Shown one piece after another: positions 26,159-34,946 of a stretch of DNA of 64,000 nt. Numbering within the stretch: position 1 is the first letter of the stretch; every line of letters starts with the position of its first letter. Source of the DNA: CAZTNW01 sp964614945 (GTDB lineage: Bacteria; Caldisericota; JANLFM01). Location: NCBI GenBank assembly GCA_964614945.1, contig CAZTNW010000001.1:186001-250000 (forward strand), in the 5' to 3' direction. The position numbers and the translations under genes are program-made. The notes under the pieces were generated by a model. That model saw only the letters and a list, made by a program, of their open reading frames with translations, was not told the origin of the DNA and did not search any database.

Positions 26159-26904
26159 CGTCTCCCTTTCCTGCGCAGTAGCTCCTGAACAATATAACTC
26201 GCAACCGTTAAAGGGGTCGTTCCGGGGCCGAAGCCGGCATCAAAACACACTTCGAGCGCGGTTTCGGCATCGATAAAAGGGCCCCCACAAATCAAAATCA
26301 ACCGCTCTCTCACTCCTTCAGCTTCCAACAGTTCTGCCAGGAGCGAGAGGTTCTGCAAATGAGAGCCGCGCTGGGTGACGACCTGAGAAACCAGAACAAC
26401 ATTACCTCTTCTCCTTCTGCATTCCTCAACAACTGCCCACGGCGGAACTTGAGGCCCGAGATTATGGACCTCGAACTGAGGGTAACCCTCGAGGCCAGGT
26501 TCTCCACCGAAGCCCTTTGCGCTCAAAATAGCATCGAGACCAACGGTATGCGCATCAGAGCCAATCGTAGCTCCAATTATTCTGACTTTCTGCTTAAGCT
26601 CATGCTTGAGCAGGTCGTTGATCTTCCAGAAGTCAAAAAGAGGGACTTCCATTTCTGGAACGTTCAGGAGCCGGTGATCAAGGCCCTGCGTGACCTGACC
26701 GTACAGAATATAAAAGGAGAAATTGTTGCCAAGGTTTTGCGAGAAAACCAAGCGACAATTAGCCAGGCAAAGGATCCTGGACGCGATCTGCTTGGCTACC
26801 TCCCGAGAACGCGCGCTGAGGGGCAATGGGAGACTGAAGGATAGCTGAAGTGCTCCGTCGTTGAGTCGGTCTCCGTAGGGGCGAACTTCTCCCGGTGTGT
26901 TCAT
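26155..26904 (-). CDS. kamE: lysine 5,6-aminomutase beta subunit
   Basis: The adenosylcobalamin-binding subunit of the B12- and PLP-dependent mutase that moves the terminal amino group of beta-lysine (or D-lysine) to C5. The 249 residues contain the base-off B12 motif DxHxxG as D117-A-H119-T-V-G122, followed by the PLP lysine K130 in LDAILSAKGF, then the Rossmann core and a C-terminal GFGPGTTPLTVA. It overlaps kamD by 4 bp and pyrG by 4 bp. Confidence 0.95.
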   Translation of the reverse strand: MNTPGEVRPYGDRLNDGALQLSFSLPLPLSARSREVAKQIASRILCLANCRLVFSQNLGNNFSFYILYGQVTQGLDHRLLNVPEMEVPLFDFWKINDLLKHELKQKVRIIGATIGSDAHTVGLDAILSAKGFGGEPGLEGYPQFEVHNLGPQVPPWAVVEECRRRRGNVVLVSQVVTQRGSHLQNLSLLAELLEAEGVRERLILICGGPFIDAETALEVCFDAGFGPGTTPLTVASYIVQELLRRKGRR

Positions 26905-28466
26905 CGTCTCTTTTGTCTCGCAATTTCAATCAGTTCTGGTTTTAAAAAAGGATTGAGGTAAAATTCACCCTTGCGGAAAACCCCTTCGTGACCCCTTCCA
27001 CCCCTTCGCTCTCTGCGTATTTGCGAAAAGTAGCCCTTCGCCAGAGCAGTCCAGAGGCCCTCCTGCACTACCTGTTCAAGCGTTTTTTCCGCCTTCGAAA
27101 TAACCTCTAATGCCCGTTTCTGCACTGCTCCGTCTTTTTTAAATTGGAGTTCCCACGAAAAATGCCGTGCCGCTCGTCGAACATGCAGCGCGCTCTCCAA
27201 GCTAAGAAAACGGTCCTGGACATATGGGGTATGAGTGGCTTCGGTTGGCATACCTAAAAGGACAATTTCCTGCTCTGTCCAGACAGAGACCAGGTTGAAC
27301 AGGGTATCCAGCGCGTGGGCGAAAAAGATGTTTCCACTTTTGTGACTTGTGGGGGGCATAAACTTGATGGGAGAGGAAGGAAACAGCTGACGTATTAGCT
27401 GAGCCTGAGCTAACTCCCAGAGCAAGCTATCCTCCAGGGAAGGATCCAACTCCGCAGCATGGCCAAGTCCAATCTGCGACTCCTTCATGCCAGCCTGTTT
27501 TGCCAATTGCTCGTTAATAAATTGGGAGACAAGGACAATATGATAATTTTGGAAGGCATCAACCGTCTTAATCAGATTATCCTCGCCAGTTACAATCACA
27601 AGGTCGAAAAGGCCTAAGAGAAAACGAGAAAATGACTGATCAATCATGATCCGGACCATATTCAGATCCCGAAATAGAACTCCATAAATAGCATCATTGA
27701 CGAGAATGTCCAACCCTTCCTTGATTCCCAAGGTAGCGATTTCAGCCATACATAACCCAGAACAATAGTTAACCTGCCTGATGTAGCGGGAATTCTTTTC
27801 CGAGACCTCGTCCAGGGCTTCCCTCATTAAACGGAAATTGGCCTGAGTGGCGAAAGTCCCGCCAAAACCTTCGGTGGTAATTCCTTCAGGGACATAATCC
27901 AACAAACTCTGCGCGGTAGAACGAATCACGGCAATCACGTCCGCTCCCTGCTCGCCAGCCGCCCTGGCCTGAGCAATGTCGTCATAAATATTTCCCGTAG
28001 CTACGATCACATAGAGCAGAGGGGGTAAAGTCGGGGAGAATCCCTGCTGAAACAGGCGACGCTCGGCTCTTTTATGGAAGAGATGGGAGAGCGAATCTAA
28101 AGCAACTGCTTCCACTTGGCTCTGTATCTGAGAAAAATCGTGCCGGGGCAGATGAAAAAGATCAAGGGAATCGTCAGCCACCCTCTGGCAGATTTCCTGA
28201 AGTGGAAAACCCATCTCGCATAGGGCATTTCCTATCCAGTAGAGCACTCCTTCTTCCAAACCGCGGCTCCTGAATACAGCATCGACCACTCTATTCACCA
28301 AGGGCACCTTCTCCTCGTCTACCCCTTCAATTCCCATTAACCTGAGCAGGGAGCGTTCGATTGAAACTGTGCTCATTGAAGAGATATCCTTCTGCACATC
28401 CTGGGCAATCTGAGCTGCAAGCCGTCGGCAATTGGCCACCGAATCCTCGGGAATCGGAATTATCAT
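26901..28466 (-). CDS. kamD: lysine 5,6-aminomutase alpha subunit
   Basis: The PLP-binding TIM-barrel subunit that forms the mutase with KamE. The 521 residues match known alpha subunits in length, with YVIVATGNIYDDIAQARAAG near 155, DVIAVIRSTAQSLLDYVPEG, a GGTFATQANFRLMREALD stretch and KFMPPTSHKSGNIFFAHALD at about 367-386. Both partner genes overlap by 4 bp (kamC upstream, kamE downstream), consistent with stoichiometric synthesis. Confidence 0.95.
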   Translation of the reverse strand: MIIPIPEDSVANCRRLAAQIAQDVQKDISSMSTVSIERSLLRLMGIEGVDEEKVPLVNRVVDAVFRSRGLEEGVLYWIGNALCEMGFPLQEICQRVADDSLDLFHLPRHDFSQIQSQVEAVALDSLSHLFHKRAERRLFQQGFSPTLPPLLYVIVATGNIYDDIAQARAAGEQGADVIAVIRSTAQSLLDYVPEGITTEGFGGTFATQANFRLMREALDEVSEKNSRYIRQVNYCSGLCMAEIATLGIKEGLDILVNDAIYGVLFRDLNMVRIMIDQSFSRFLLGLFDLVIVTGEDNLIKTVDAFQNYHIVLVSQFINEQLAKQAGMKESQIGLGHAAELDPSLEDSLLWELAQAQLIRQLFPSSPIKFMPPTSHKSGNIFFAHALDTLFNLVSVWTEQEIVLLGMPTEATHTPYVQDRFLSLESALHVRRAARHFSWELQFKKDGAVQKRALEVISKAEKTLEQVVQEGLWTALAKGYFSQIRRERRGGRGHEGVFRKGEFYLNPFLKPELIEIARQKRR

Positions 28467-30100
28467 GGAAGAAATTTCTCCAAAAACCTCTCCGCTAATT
28501 CTACCACATCCCTGTTGAGCCCCAAAAGGAGCGAGATCTTCAAGGCATCATGCGGAACAAACTTTTTCCGCGAGACTCGACTCAGCTTATAGCTCATCAA
28601 TCTCTCAATCAATCCTTCATCCTTACTGCTCACCAGCTTCTTTATCTGCCCGAGCGTAACCTCACTCAAGCCGGCCATTTGCCAATGTTCAACGTCGGCG
28701 ACTTTCGCCAAACCATCGAAATGCGAAGCCATAAGACAGAGCGAAGCTTTATCCTTAAGGTACTCTAATAAAGCAGCATTAATGGCAAATCCCTCTTCCG
28801 GGTTTGTCCCTCGGGCCAGCTCGTCGATCAGGAGCAGCCCCTTCGCCTCTTTAAGCTCCAGCACCCTCCGCAGCCCCATAATTTCTGCTCCAAAGGCGCT
28901 GAGTCCATCGGTTTCCTTTCCTCGCGTGGAGAAGAAAACGAAGTCCCTCAGGGTAAGGGAAAAGGAGTTCGCCGGGACCAAAAAACCGTGTTGCGCAAGA
29001 GCAGCATTTAGACCTAAGGTTTTAAGCAGGACGGTCTTCCCACTCATGTTAGCTCCGGTGATTAAAGCGCTGCCCTGGCGAAGTTCGATGGTCAGAGGGT
29101 GAAATTTAAGGACGTGGCAGGATAAACGCACATGGAGAGGTAGATGCACACCTTCCTTCATGCTGAGAATTTCCTTGTCGTCCCCGCACAGTATACGCGG
29201 CCTGGAAAGGGGGAAAAGGCGGTCAAGGTCAGCTTTGGCAAGGAGAAGATCTAAAGCCGCCACTTTCTCCGCATTCTTGAGCAACAGCTCCGCGTACTCT
29301 CCAACCCGCCTGGAAAGCCATCGTCTGACCTCCTTTTCGGCTGCCTCTATCTTCGCCCGGGTCTCTGCTAATTCCTTCTCCCAAAGCAATTCCTCCGGCG
29401 ACCTCCTCAAGGAGAAGCGCAAATTCCTGGAGGTTTCCCCTTGCAGAAAAAAACGGGGGTTATTTCTGAATTCTCTAATCGTACGTTTGTCCTCTCTGGG
29501 GATAGTGACCGTCAGGTCGCGGCTGAGTTTCAAACTTAAAGGGGTTAGCGTGGCCTCAATTTTGGTCCTCTCCTCATCCAGCTTTCGCTCCAGAGAAGCC
29601 TTGATACTTCTCCAGTGGCTTAAATCCCCGGAGTATGCGTCAACCAGGAAGAAGCTATGCGGGCTCTGTCCGCCGCGGAGAAAAATCCTCCAGAGAGCAG
29701 GCAGGGATCGTGGTTTTAAAGTCGACAAAAAAGCCAGCTCCGAGCGCTGAAACAGTTCCCTGATCTGCTTTAGTACCCAGAGAAAGCGTTTAACTTCAAA
29801 CAATTCGGTGACAGAAAGAATTCCGCCATGAGCAGCGTCTCGGAAAAAGCCGCGAAGATCCTTGATCTCCCTCAGGCAGAATCTTAACTCTTCCGCCCAG
29901 GAGGCATTCTCAGCCAAAAATTCTTTGAATCTGTATGTGCGCTTAAGTTCGCGCCGTAATCCCCTCTCTTCACCCGGGAGAAAAGGTTTAATCCGCTGTT
30001 TATCGTTAAATCCAAGGGGAGAACAGACTTCGACCAGAGACAGAAACTGATCCCACTCCAAGGCCTCCCGAGTTTCTCGATCTAAAAAAAACTCACTCAT
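28463..30100 (-). CDS. kamC: KamC, MutS-like ATPase of the lysine aminomutase cluster
   Basis: A 545-residue protein with the ATPase core of MutS: Walker A GANMSGKTVLLKTLG near 350, then a Walker B LLLIDELARGTNPEEG near 425 and the MutS-type loop MASHFDGLAKV. The N-terminal half is helical, with a lever-like segment, and lacks the mismatch-recognition domain. In lysine-fermenting anaerobes this protein is encoded between kamB and kamD. It has been proposed to help keep the B12 mutase active, but its reaction is not established. It overlaps kamB by 8 bp and kamD by 4 bp. Not a repair protein, judging from context. Confidence 0.88.
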   Translation of the reverse strand: MSEFFLDRETREALEWDQFLSLVEVCSPLGFNDKQRIKPFLPGEERGLRRELKRTYRFKEFLAENASWAEELRFCLREIKDLRGFFRDAAHGGILSVTELFEVKRFLWVLKQIRELFQRSELAFLSTLKPRSLPALWRIFLRGGQSPHSFFLVDAYSGDLSHWRSIKASLERKLDEERTKIEATLTPLSLKLSRDLTVTIPREDKRTIREFRNNPRFFLQGETSRNLRFSLRRSPEELLWEKELAETRAKIEAAEKEVRRWLSRRVGEYAELLLKNAEKVAALDLLLAKADLDRLFPLSRPRILCGDDKEILSMKEGVHLPLHVRLSCHVLKFHPLTIELRQGSALITGANMSGKTVLLKTLGLNAALAQHGFLVPANSFSLTLRDFVFFSTRGKETDGLSAFGAEIMGLRRVLELKEAKGLLLIDELARGTNPEEGFAINAALLEYLKDKASLCLMASHFDGLAKVADVEHWQMAGLSEVTLGQIKKLVSSKDEGLIERLMSYKLSRVSRKKFVPHDALKISLLLGLNRDVVELAERFLEKFLP

Positions 30101-31028
30101 GAAGCGGGTTTAAGATGGGGATATCAGGCAGATTGCTTTTCATAAGATTGAGGTAAGGTTCGACCTCGAGCCGATTACCATCTTGAGAGAGTGGGTTGAA
30201 GGAAGCCATTAAGAAGCGGGTCCTCTTCCTGACTTTGAACCTCCAACCCTCCCGGCTCATGGATTGCCATTTCTCTAAACTCAAGAGGAGCTGCCAGGGT
30301 TCTGCGAGAATAATCAGGGCAGGATTTCCAAAACGCATTAATTGATCAGCCTGATAGTCGGAGAATGCTCCCGGAGAAAAAAAAGCCTCCGCCTCCTTGC
30401 CGTGGGACAGGGGAATTTCTTGCAGGTCTCGATAAGCAAAGAATTCTCCCCTTATCCAGAGACCTGATTGACGCGGGTCCGAGAGTGAGTGCCGGTCGCA
30501 ATCCAGCGATAATTTCTGACATTGGTAGCGGAGAAAGGAGGCTAACTCAGGTCTATCAGCGCACTCGACCCCGGCAGAAAATGCAAATGAGTCGGTAAGG
30601 GAAGAATCGGATGGAAATTTCTGCGGACCGGTGCTGTCTATGATTAACAGCCCTGGGTTGTAAGATTTCATAACCTGGATGACTTTGTGCAGATCGGCGA
30701 GAGAAACTGGACCGGCCAGAACAGCATCGCAATTCTCGTGAGTCCGTCCTATCACGATTTCTCCCCAGGGCGAGCGCACGGATGTCACCTCCAGGATTTC
30801 CAATTTGCGGGTAAGGTCACAGTTCCGGGCCAGTCCTATCAAAGCCCCCGCCATCAGGCGAACAGGTGTGGGCGTATTGCCCTTCCCCACCGTCAATACG
30901 CCAAAAGAAAGTTTAGCTCTTTCTGCTCGGCCTAAAAGATAATTAACAGTGGTGGTCTTGCCGCTTCCCCGACAAGTGCCGATGACGCTTATTCTTCTCG
31001 GCCAGGAATCCTTAAATAGATCTTTCAA
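30093..31028 (-). CDS. kamB: KamB, P-loop accessory protein of the lysine aminomutase cluster
   Basis: A 311-residue protein with an N-terminal P-loop (SVIGTCRGSGKTTTVNYLLG near 14-33), a Walker-B-like GLLIIDSTGPQKFP and a C-terminal half with no recognised fold. It matches KamB by position and P-loop form. It could be a chaperone or reactivase for KamDE together with KamC; that role is inference from conserved clustering. It overlaps kamA by 4 bp and kamC by 8 bp. Confidence 0.83.
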   Translation of the reverse strand: MKDLFKDSWPRRISVIGTCRGSGKTTTVNYLLGRAERAKLSFGVLTVGKGNTPTPVRLMAGALIGLARNCDLTRKLEILEVTSVRSPWGEIVIGRTHENCDAVLAGPVSLADLHKVIQVMKSYNPGLLIIDSTGPQKFPSDSSLTDSFAFSAGVECADRPELASFLRYQCQKLSLDCDRHSLSDPRQSGLWIRGEFFAYRDLQEIPLSHGKEAEAFFSPGAFSDYQADQLMRFGNPALIILAEPWQLLLSLEKWQSMSREGWRFKVRKRTRFLMASFNPLSQDGNRLEVEPYLNLMKSNLPDIPILNPLHE

Positions 31029-32236
31029 GGGCCTTTATCCTTCATTTGCTGCTCAAATAGGCTGAGGGAGGGAAAATCCAGTTCCCTGCAACGAGGACAA
31101 CTCTTGCGATCGTGGGCGGAAAATTCCTCCGGCTCAGGATAGGAGTAAACACCTCCGCGGAAATTGCGCAAGACCACCTTTTCTGGAGAAAGCGAGAGAA
31201 GATAATTGGGAGCCAGGGGTATTTTTCCACCTCCCTCAGGGGCATCCACCACGAAAGTAGGGACGGCAAGGCCGGAGGTGTGTCCGCGCAGGCTCTCGAT
31301 AATCTCTATTCCGCGTAGCACAGATGTTCGGAAATGTCCAATCCCCTCGGATAAATCGCACTGATATAGATAGTACGGCCTAACCCGGATCTTGAGGAGC
31401 TCCTGCACTAGCTTTCTCATCGCCGAAGGACAGTCGTTAATGCCCCGCAGCAGGACGCTCTGATTACCCAGAGGAATTCCTGCGTCTGCCAGTCGAGCGC
31501 AAGCGCCAGCAGAGAGGGGAGTGATCTCCTTCGGATGATTAAACTGAACATTGACCCACAGGGGATGAAACTGGCGCAAAAGAGAGGCTAACTCGGCTGT
31601 AATCCGCTGCGGCAAAGTTACAGGGGCACGAGTACCGATGCGAATAATCTCCACGTGAGGAATCTTACGCAATTCCGTAAGGGTATAAACTAAGAGTTCT
31701 TCCGATAAAAGCAAGCCATCCCCTCCCGAGAGGAGGACGTCTCGTATATGAGAATTATTGCGGATGTATTCCAGAGCAGCATCCAGTTCGCTCCTGGATC
31801 GAGAGCTGTCGTAAGTCCCGGCAAAACGACGACGAGTGCAATGCCGACAATACATAGCGCATTGGTCCGTAACCAGAAAGAGGACACGGTCCGGATACCT
31901 GTGGGTCAAGCCTGGAACGGGGGAATCGACATCTTCGTGCAGGGGATCGTGAAGATCGAATCTGCACCTCACTGTCTCTTCCATGGCGGGGACAGACTGC
32001 ATGCGAATGGGGCAGCGCGAATCAATTGGATCCATGATCGAAGCAAAGTAGGGAGTAATAGCCATACGGAAGACCCTTAAAGCCCTGCGCACGCCCTCCT
32101 CCTCTTCCGGGGTCAAGGATATTACCTGTTTAAGCGTCTCGACAGTGGTGATCCGGTTTTCCAATTGCCAGCGCCAATCATTCCATTCGTCTGCTCTAAC
32201 TTTTCTCCAGAGGGAAATTTCTTTGTAATCTCTCAT
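31025..32236 (-). CDS. kamA: lysine 2,3-aminomutase
   Basis: Radical SAM and PLP enzyme converting L-lysine to L-beta-lysine, the first step of the pathway. Numbering from the long frame (first codon 32269): radical SAM cysteines C137, C141, C144 in QCAMYCRHCTRRR; PLP lysine K349 in DAPEGGGKIPL; the zinc-site cysteines include C280 and the C-terminal KSCPRC pair. I prefer ATG 32236 (403 residues), 14 bp past the kdd stop and after GAGAGG, since family N-termini begin at the equivalent of RDYKEISLWRKV. It overlaps kamB by 4 bp. Confidence 0.95.
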   Translation of the reverse strand: MRDYKEISLWRKVRADEWNDWRWQLENRITTVETLKQVISLTPEEEEGVRRALRVFRMAITPYFASIMDPIDSRCPIRMQSVPAMEETVRCRFDLHDPLHEDVDSPVPGLTHRYPDRVLFLVTDQCAMYCRHCTRRRFAGTYDSSRSRSELDAALEYIRNNSHIRDVLLSGGDGLLLSEELLVYTLTELRKIPHVEIIRIGTRAPVTLPQRITAELASLLRQFHPLWVNVQFNHPKEITPLSAGACARLADAGIPLGNQSVLLRGINDCPSAMRKLVQELLKIRVRPYYLYQCDLSEGIGHFRTSVLRGIEIIESLRGHTSGLAVPTFVVDAPEGGGKIPLAPNYLLSLSPEKVVLRNFRGGVYSYPEPEEFSAHDRKSCPRCRELDFPSLSLFEQQMKDKGP

Positions 32237-32249
32237 CGATTTCAGCCTC

Positions 32250-33290
32250 TCACGCGAACATTCTCTCAAACATCTGACGTAAGATAGGGCTTTCCCGCAT
32301 GATTTGTAGAGCTACCCGATCGTGACCCTGGGCGTAACCGTTTCCAATCATCATGACCACGTCTTTGCCGATCCCTTCCGCTCCCAATGCGGCTTTTGTA
32401 AAGCTTGTGGCCATAGTAAAGAAATATACAATCCCTCCCGTGCGAGTACAGATAATGGAAGTCATCTCCGTCCCGGGAACATTTACGCAATTGATCGTCA
32501 GATCGGCCAGTTTACCTTCCGTGGCCCTCAAAAGCAGCTCTAAAACTTCGAGTGGCTTTGTGGCATCTCCCTTCAAGATTAGATCGGCGCAGCGACTTTC
32601 CTCGATACGTCGCATGCTTTCAGTGCTGCGTCCGAGACCGATAACCTTTCCTATCACCCCCGCCCTCTTCTTGGCCTCATAAAGGCAAAGCAGGCCAGAT
32701 TTTCCGCCCCCGCCGATCACAAAGACTGTATCACCTGGCCTAACCAGGCGAGCGGTTTGCGCGGGGGCACCAGCCACGTCAAGAACGGCCAGCGATAACC
32801 GGTCGGGCAGATCACGCGGCAACAAGGCAAAGATCCCGCTTTCGAAAATAATGGCCTCCCCTTCTACTTCGACCTGGTCCCTTTCCATGTCTATCTTTTT
32901 TATTCTTTTGAGAGAGAGGGGGGTCAGAGAAAGTGAAACCAGGGAGGCAATCCGGTCGCCAGGGTGAACACCCCTAGTCGACTCAAGCTTCTTCCCCACC
33001 CCCTTCACCGTGCCGATAAACATGCCTCCGGAGCCGGTGACCGGATTATGCATTTTCCCTCTTTCTTTCACGATTCTCTTGATCAGACCGGAAATTTTCT
33101 GGGGATCTCTCTCTGCCTCCTGCTCCAGCTGGGTAAAACTGGCGGCATCAATATTTAAGCGTTCCACCTTAACCTGAATTTCGTTATCATAAAGAATCGA
33201 CGTATCATTATTCAGTCTCCAGGCCCCCTGTGGCATTGCACCAGGCGGGTCGAGTACGCGATGTACACCGAAGGGACTACCCTGAGCCAT
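32250..33290 (-). CDS. kdd: L-erythro-3,5-diaminohexanoate dehydrogenase
   Basis: NAD-dependent oxidative deamination of 3,5-diaminohexanoate to 3-keto-5-aminohexanoate, the step between KamDE and Kce. The 346 residues start with the family form GSPFGVHRVLDPPGAMPQ, contain NPVTGSGGMFIGTVKGVG and a Rossmann glycine loop DTVFVIGGGGKSGLLCLYEA at about 195-214. It is the first gene of the lysine set, 12 bp after the argS stop and 13 bp before the preferred kamA start. Confidence 0.94.
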   Translation of the reverse strand: MAQGSPFGVHRVLDPPGAMPQGAWRLNNDTSILYDNEIQVKVERLNIDAASFTQLEQEAERDPQKISGLIKRIVKERGKMHNPVTGSGGMFIGTVKGVGKKLESTRGVHPGDRIASLVSLSLTPLSLKRIKKIDMERDQVEVEGEAIIFESGIFALLPRDLPDRLSLAVLDVAGAPAQTARLVRPGDTVFVIGGGGKSGLLCLYEAKKRAGVIGKVIGLGRSTESMRRIEESRCADLILKGDATKPLEVLELLLRATEGKLADLTINCVNVPGTEMTSIICTRTGGIVYFFTMATSFTKAALGAEGIGKDVVMMIGNGYAQGHDRVALQIMRESPILRQMFERMFA

Positions 33291-33302
33291 TTCTTTCCTC
33301 CT

Positions 33303-34946
33303 TCACATTTTCTCCGGAGCCTGAATCCCCATAAGACGCAAGGTATTGCCCAGAGCTGTACGGACCGCTCGAATGAGCAAAAGCCGAGCGGCTTGCAGCT
33401 CGGCTTCAACCCCGATTACCCGAACATCATGATAATAGGCATGGAATTCCCCGGCCAAATCTTTGGCAAAATTGACAAGTTTAAACGGTGAATCTGCCAG
33501 CGCCGCCTTCAAGATCTCATCAGGCATTAAGGCCAGGAGAGAGAGAAGCTTTGTCTCGCGAGGGGAATAGAGCGAGCAGAGCATGGGGCATGACTCCGAG
33601 ATCGTTATTCCCCTTTTCTCTGCCTCCTTCTCCACGGAAAGACACCGAGTGAAGGCATATTGAACATAATAGACCGGGTTCTTCAAAGAATGTTCCCGTG
33701 CCTGATCCAGGTCAAAATCAAGAGGGGAATCCGTGCTCCGATTTAAAAGATAGAATATGGTGGCGTCTTTGCCGACGGCATTGATTAACTCGTCGAGGGT
33801 GACGAACTCCCCACTTCTTTTGGACATGGAGAGCTCCACCCCATTTTCATAGAGGTGCACCATCTGGTAAATCAAGAGCTTCAGATCTCGTGGGTCATAG
33901 CCCAGCGCCCGGAATGCGGCAATATTTCTCTCCACGAAACCATGATGATCTGGTCCCCAGACATCAATAATCAGTTCGAAGCCGCGCTCTCGCTTATTGA
34001 GATTGTAAGCAATGTCAAAACCGAAATAGGTCGGTTCGCCATTTTTGCGCAGGACGACTCGATCCTTGTCGTCGCCGAAACAAGTTGAACGGAACCAGAG
34101 GGCACCATCTTTTCGGTAGAGATAGCTGCCTTTTTCCAGTAAGGCGAAGGCGCGATCAAGAAATCCCCTCCTCTTTAGTTCACTCTGCCAGAACCAAACA
34201 TCGAATTCCACCCCTAAATTCAACATGGTCTGTTCGTGTTGCCTCTGCATAGCCTGCAATCCAAATTCACGGATCCTGGAAAGCCTCTCTTCCCAAGGAA
34301 GATCGGCCCAGGCATCACCGACCTGATCGATAATTGCACGCGAGATAACGCGAACATAATCACCGGGGTAACCATTTTCGGGAAACTTGCATGGCCTGCT
34401 CAGGTCCTGCAAATAAAAGGCCTCGATAGATTGTATAAAAGCGTCCACCTGGTTTCCACTGTCGTCGAAGTAATATTCTTGGGTAACTTTGTACCCTACA
34501 GCCTGCAGAAGGTTGGCCAGTACAAAACCAATACATGCACCCCTGGCATTTCCCACATGGATCGGTCCTGTTGGATTGGCGCTGCAAAACTCCAGGTTGA
34601 CCGTCCTACCTCCCCCCCGATTGCAATTGCCGTAGGCATCCCCTGACTCCAGCACCTCCACCAGGATCCGTTGTGCGCCTGCGGGGAGAAGGTGAAAGTT
34701 GATAAAACCAGGGGAAGCCTCTTCCACGCGTACAAAAGGCGAGCATCGTTTCTGTAGGGTCTCTCGTAAAAGCCTAGCGACATCCAGCGGCTTTTTCTTG
34801 ACTTGTCGTGCCAGAGAAAAAGAACAACTCGTAGCAAAATCGGCTCTTTCTTTCCCCTTATCCCAGACCACGTCTTCTTCATTCAAGCCAAAAAGAGCAT
34901 GGGCAGCCGAACGCAGCTCGGCCCTGAGGGAGTCAAGGAAATACAT
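33303..34946 (-). CDS. argS: arginyl-tRNA synthetase
   Basis: Class I synthetase charging tRNA-Arg. The 547 residues contain the N-terminal Arg-S additional domain, the HIGH motif as HVGN in GPIHVGNARGACIG near 130, the KMSKS equivalent MSKRSGE near 350 and a C-terminal DALR anticodon domain ending in RLMGIQAPEKM. A GGGGAGA ribosome binding site precedes ATG 34946 by four bases. It begins immediately after the purB stop and precedes kdd. Confidence 0.97.
   Translation of the reverse strand: MYFLDSLRAELRSAAHALFGLNEEDVVWDKGKERADFATSCSFSLARQVKKKPLDVARLLRETLQKRCSPFVRVEEASPGFINFHLLPAGAQRILVEVLESGDAYGNCNRGGGRTVNLEFCSANPTGPIHVGNARGACIGFVLANLLQAVGYKVTQEYYFDDSGNQVDAFIQSIEAFYLQDLSRPCKFPENGYPGDYVRVISRAIIDQVGDAWADLPWEERLSRIREFGLQAMQRQHEQTMLNLGVEFDVWFWQSELKRRGFLDRAFALLEKGSYLYRKDGALWFRSTCFGDDKDRVVLRKNGEPTYFGFDIAYNLNKRERGFELIIDVWGPDHHGFVERNIAAFRALGYDPRDLKLLIYQMVHLYENGVELSMSKRSGEFVTLDELINAVGKDATIFYLLNRSTDSPLDFDLDQAREHSLKNPVYYVQYAFTRCLSVEKEAEKRGITISESCPMLCSLYSPRETKLLSLLALMPDEILKAALADSPFKLVNFAKDLAGEFHAYYHDVRVIGVEAELQAARLLLIRAVRTALGNTLRLMGIQAPEKM

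Noticed and set aside
28463..30100. MutS-like gene as a DNA mismatch repair protein.
   Set aside because: No mismatch-recognition domain, and its position between kamB and kamD matches KamC of lysine-fermenting anaerobes.
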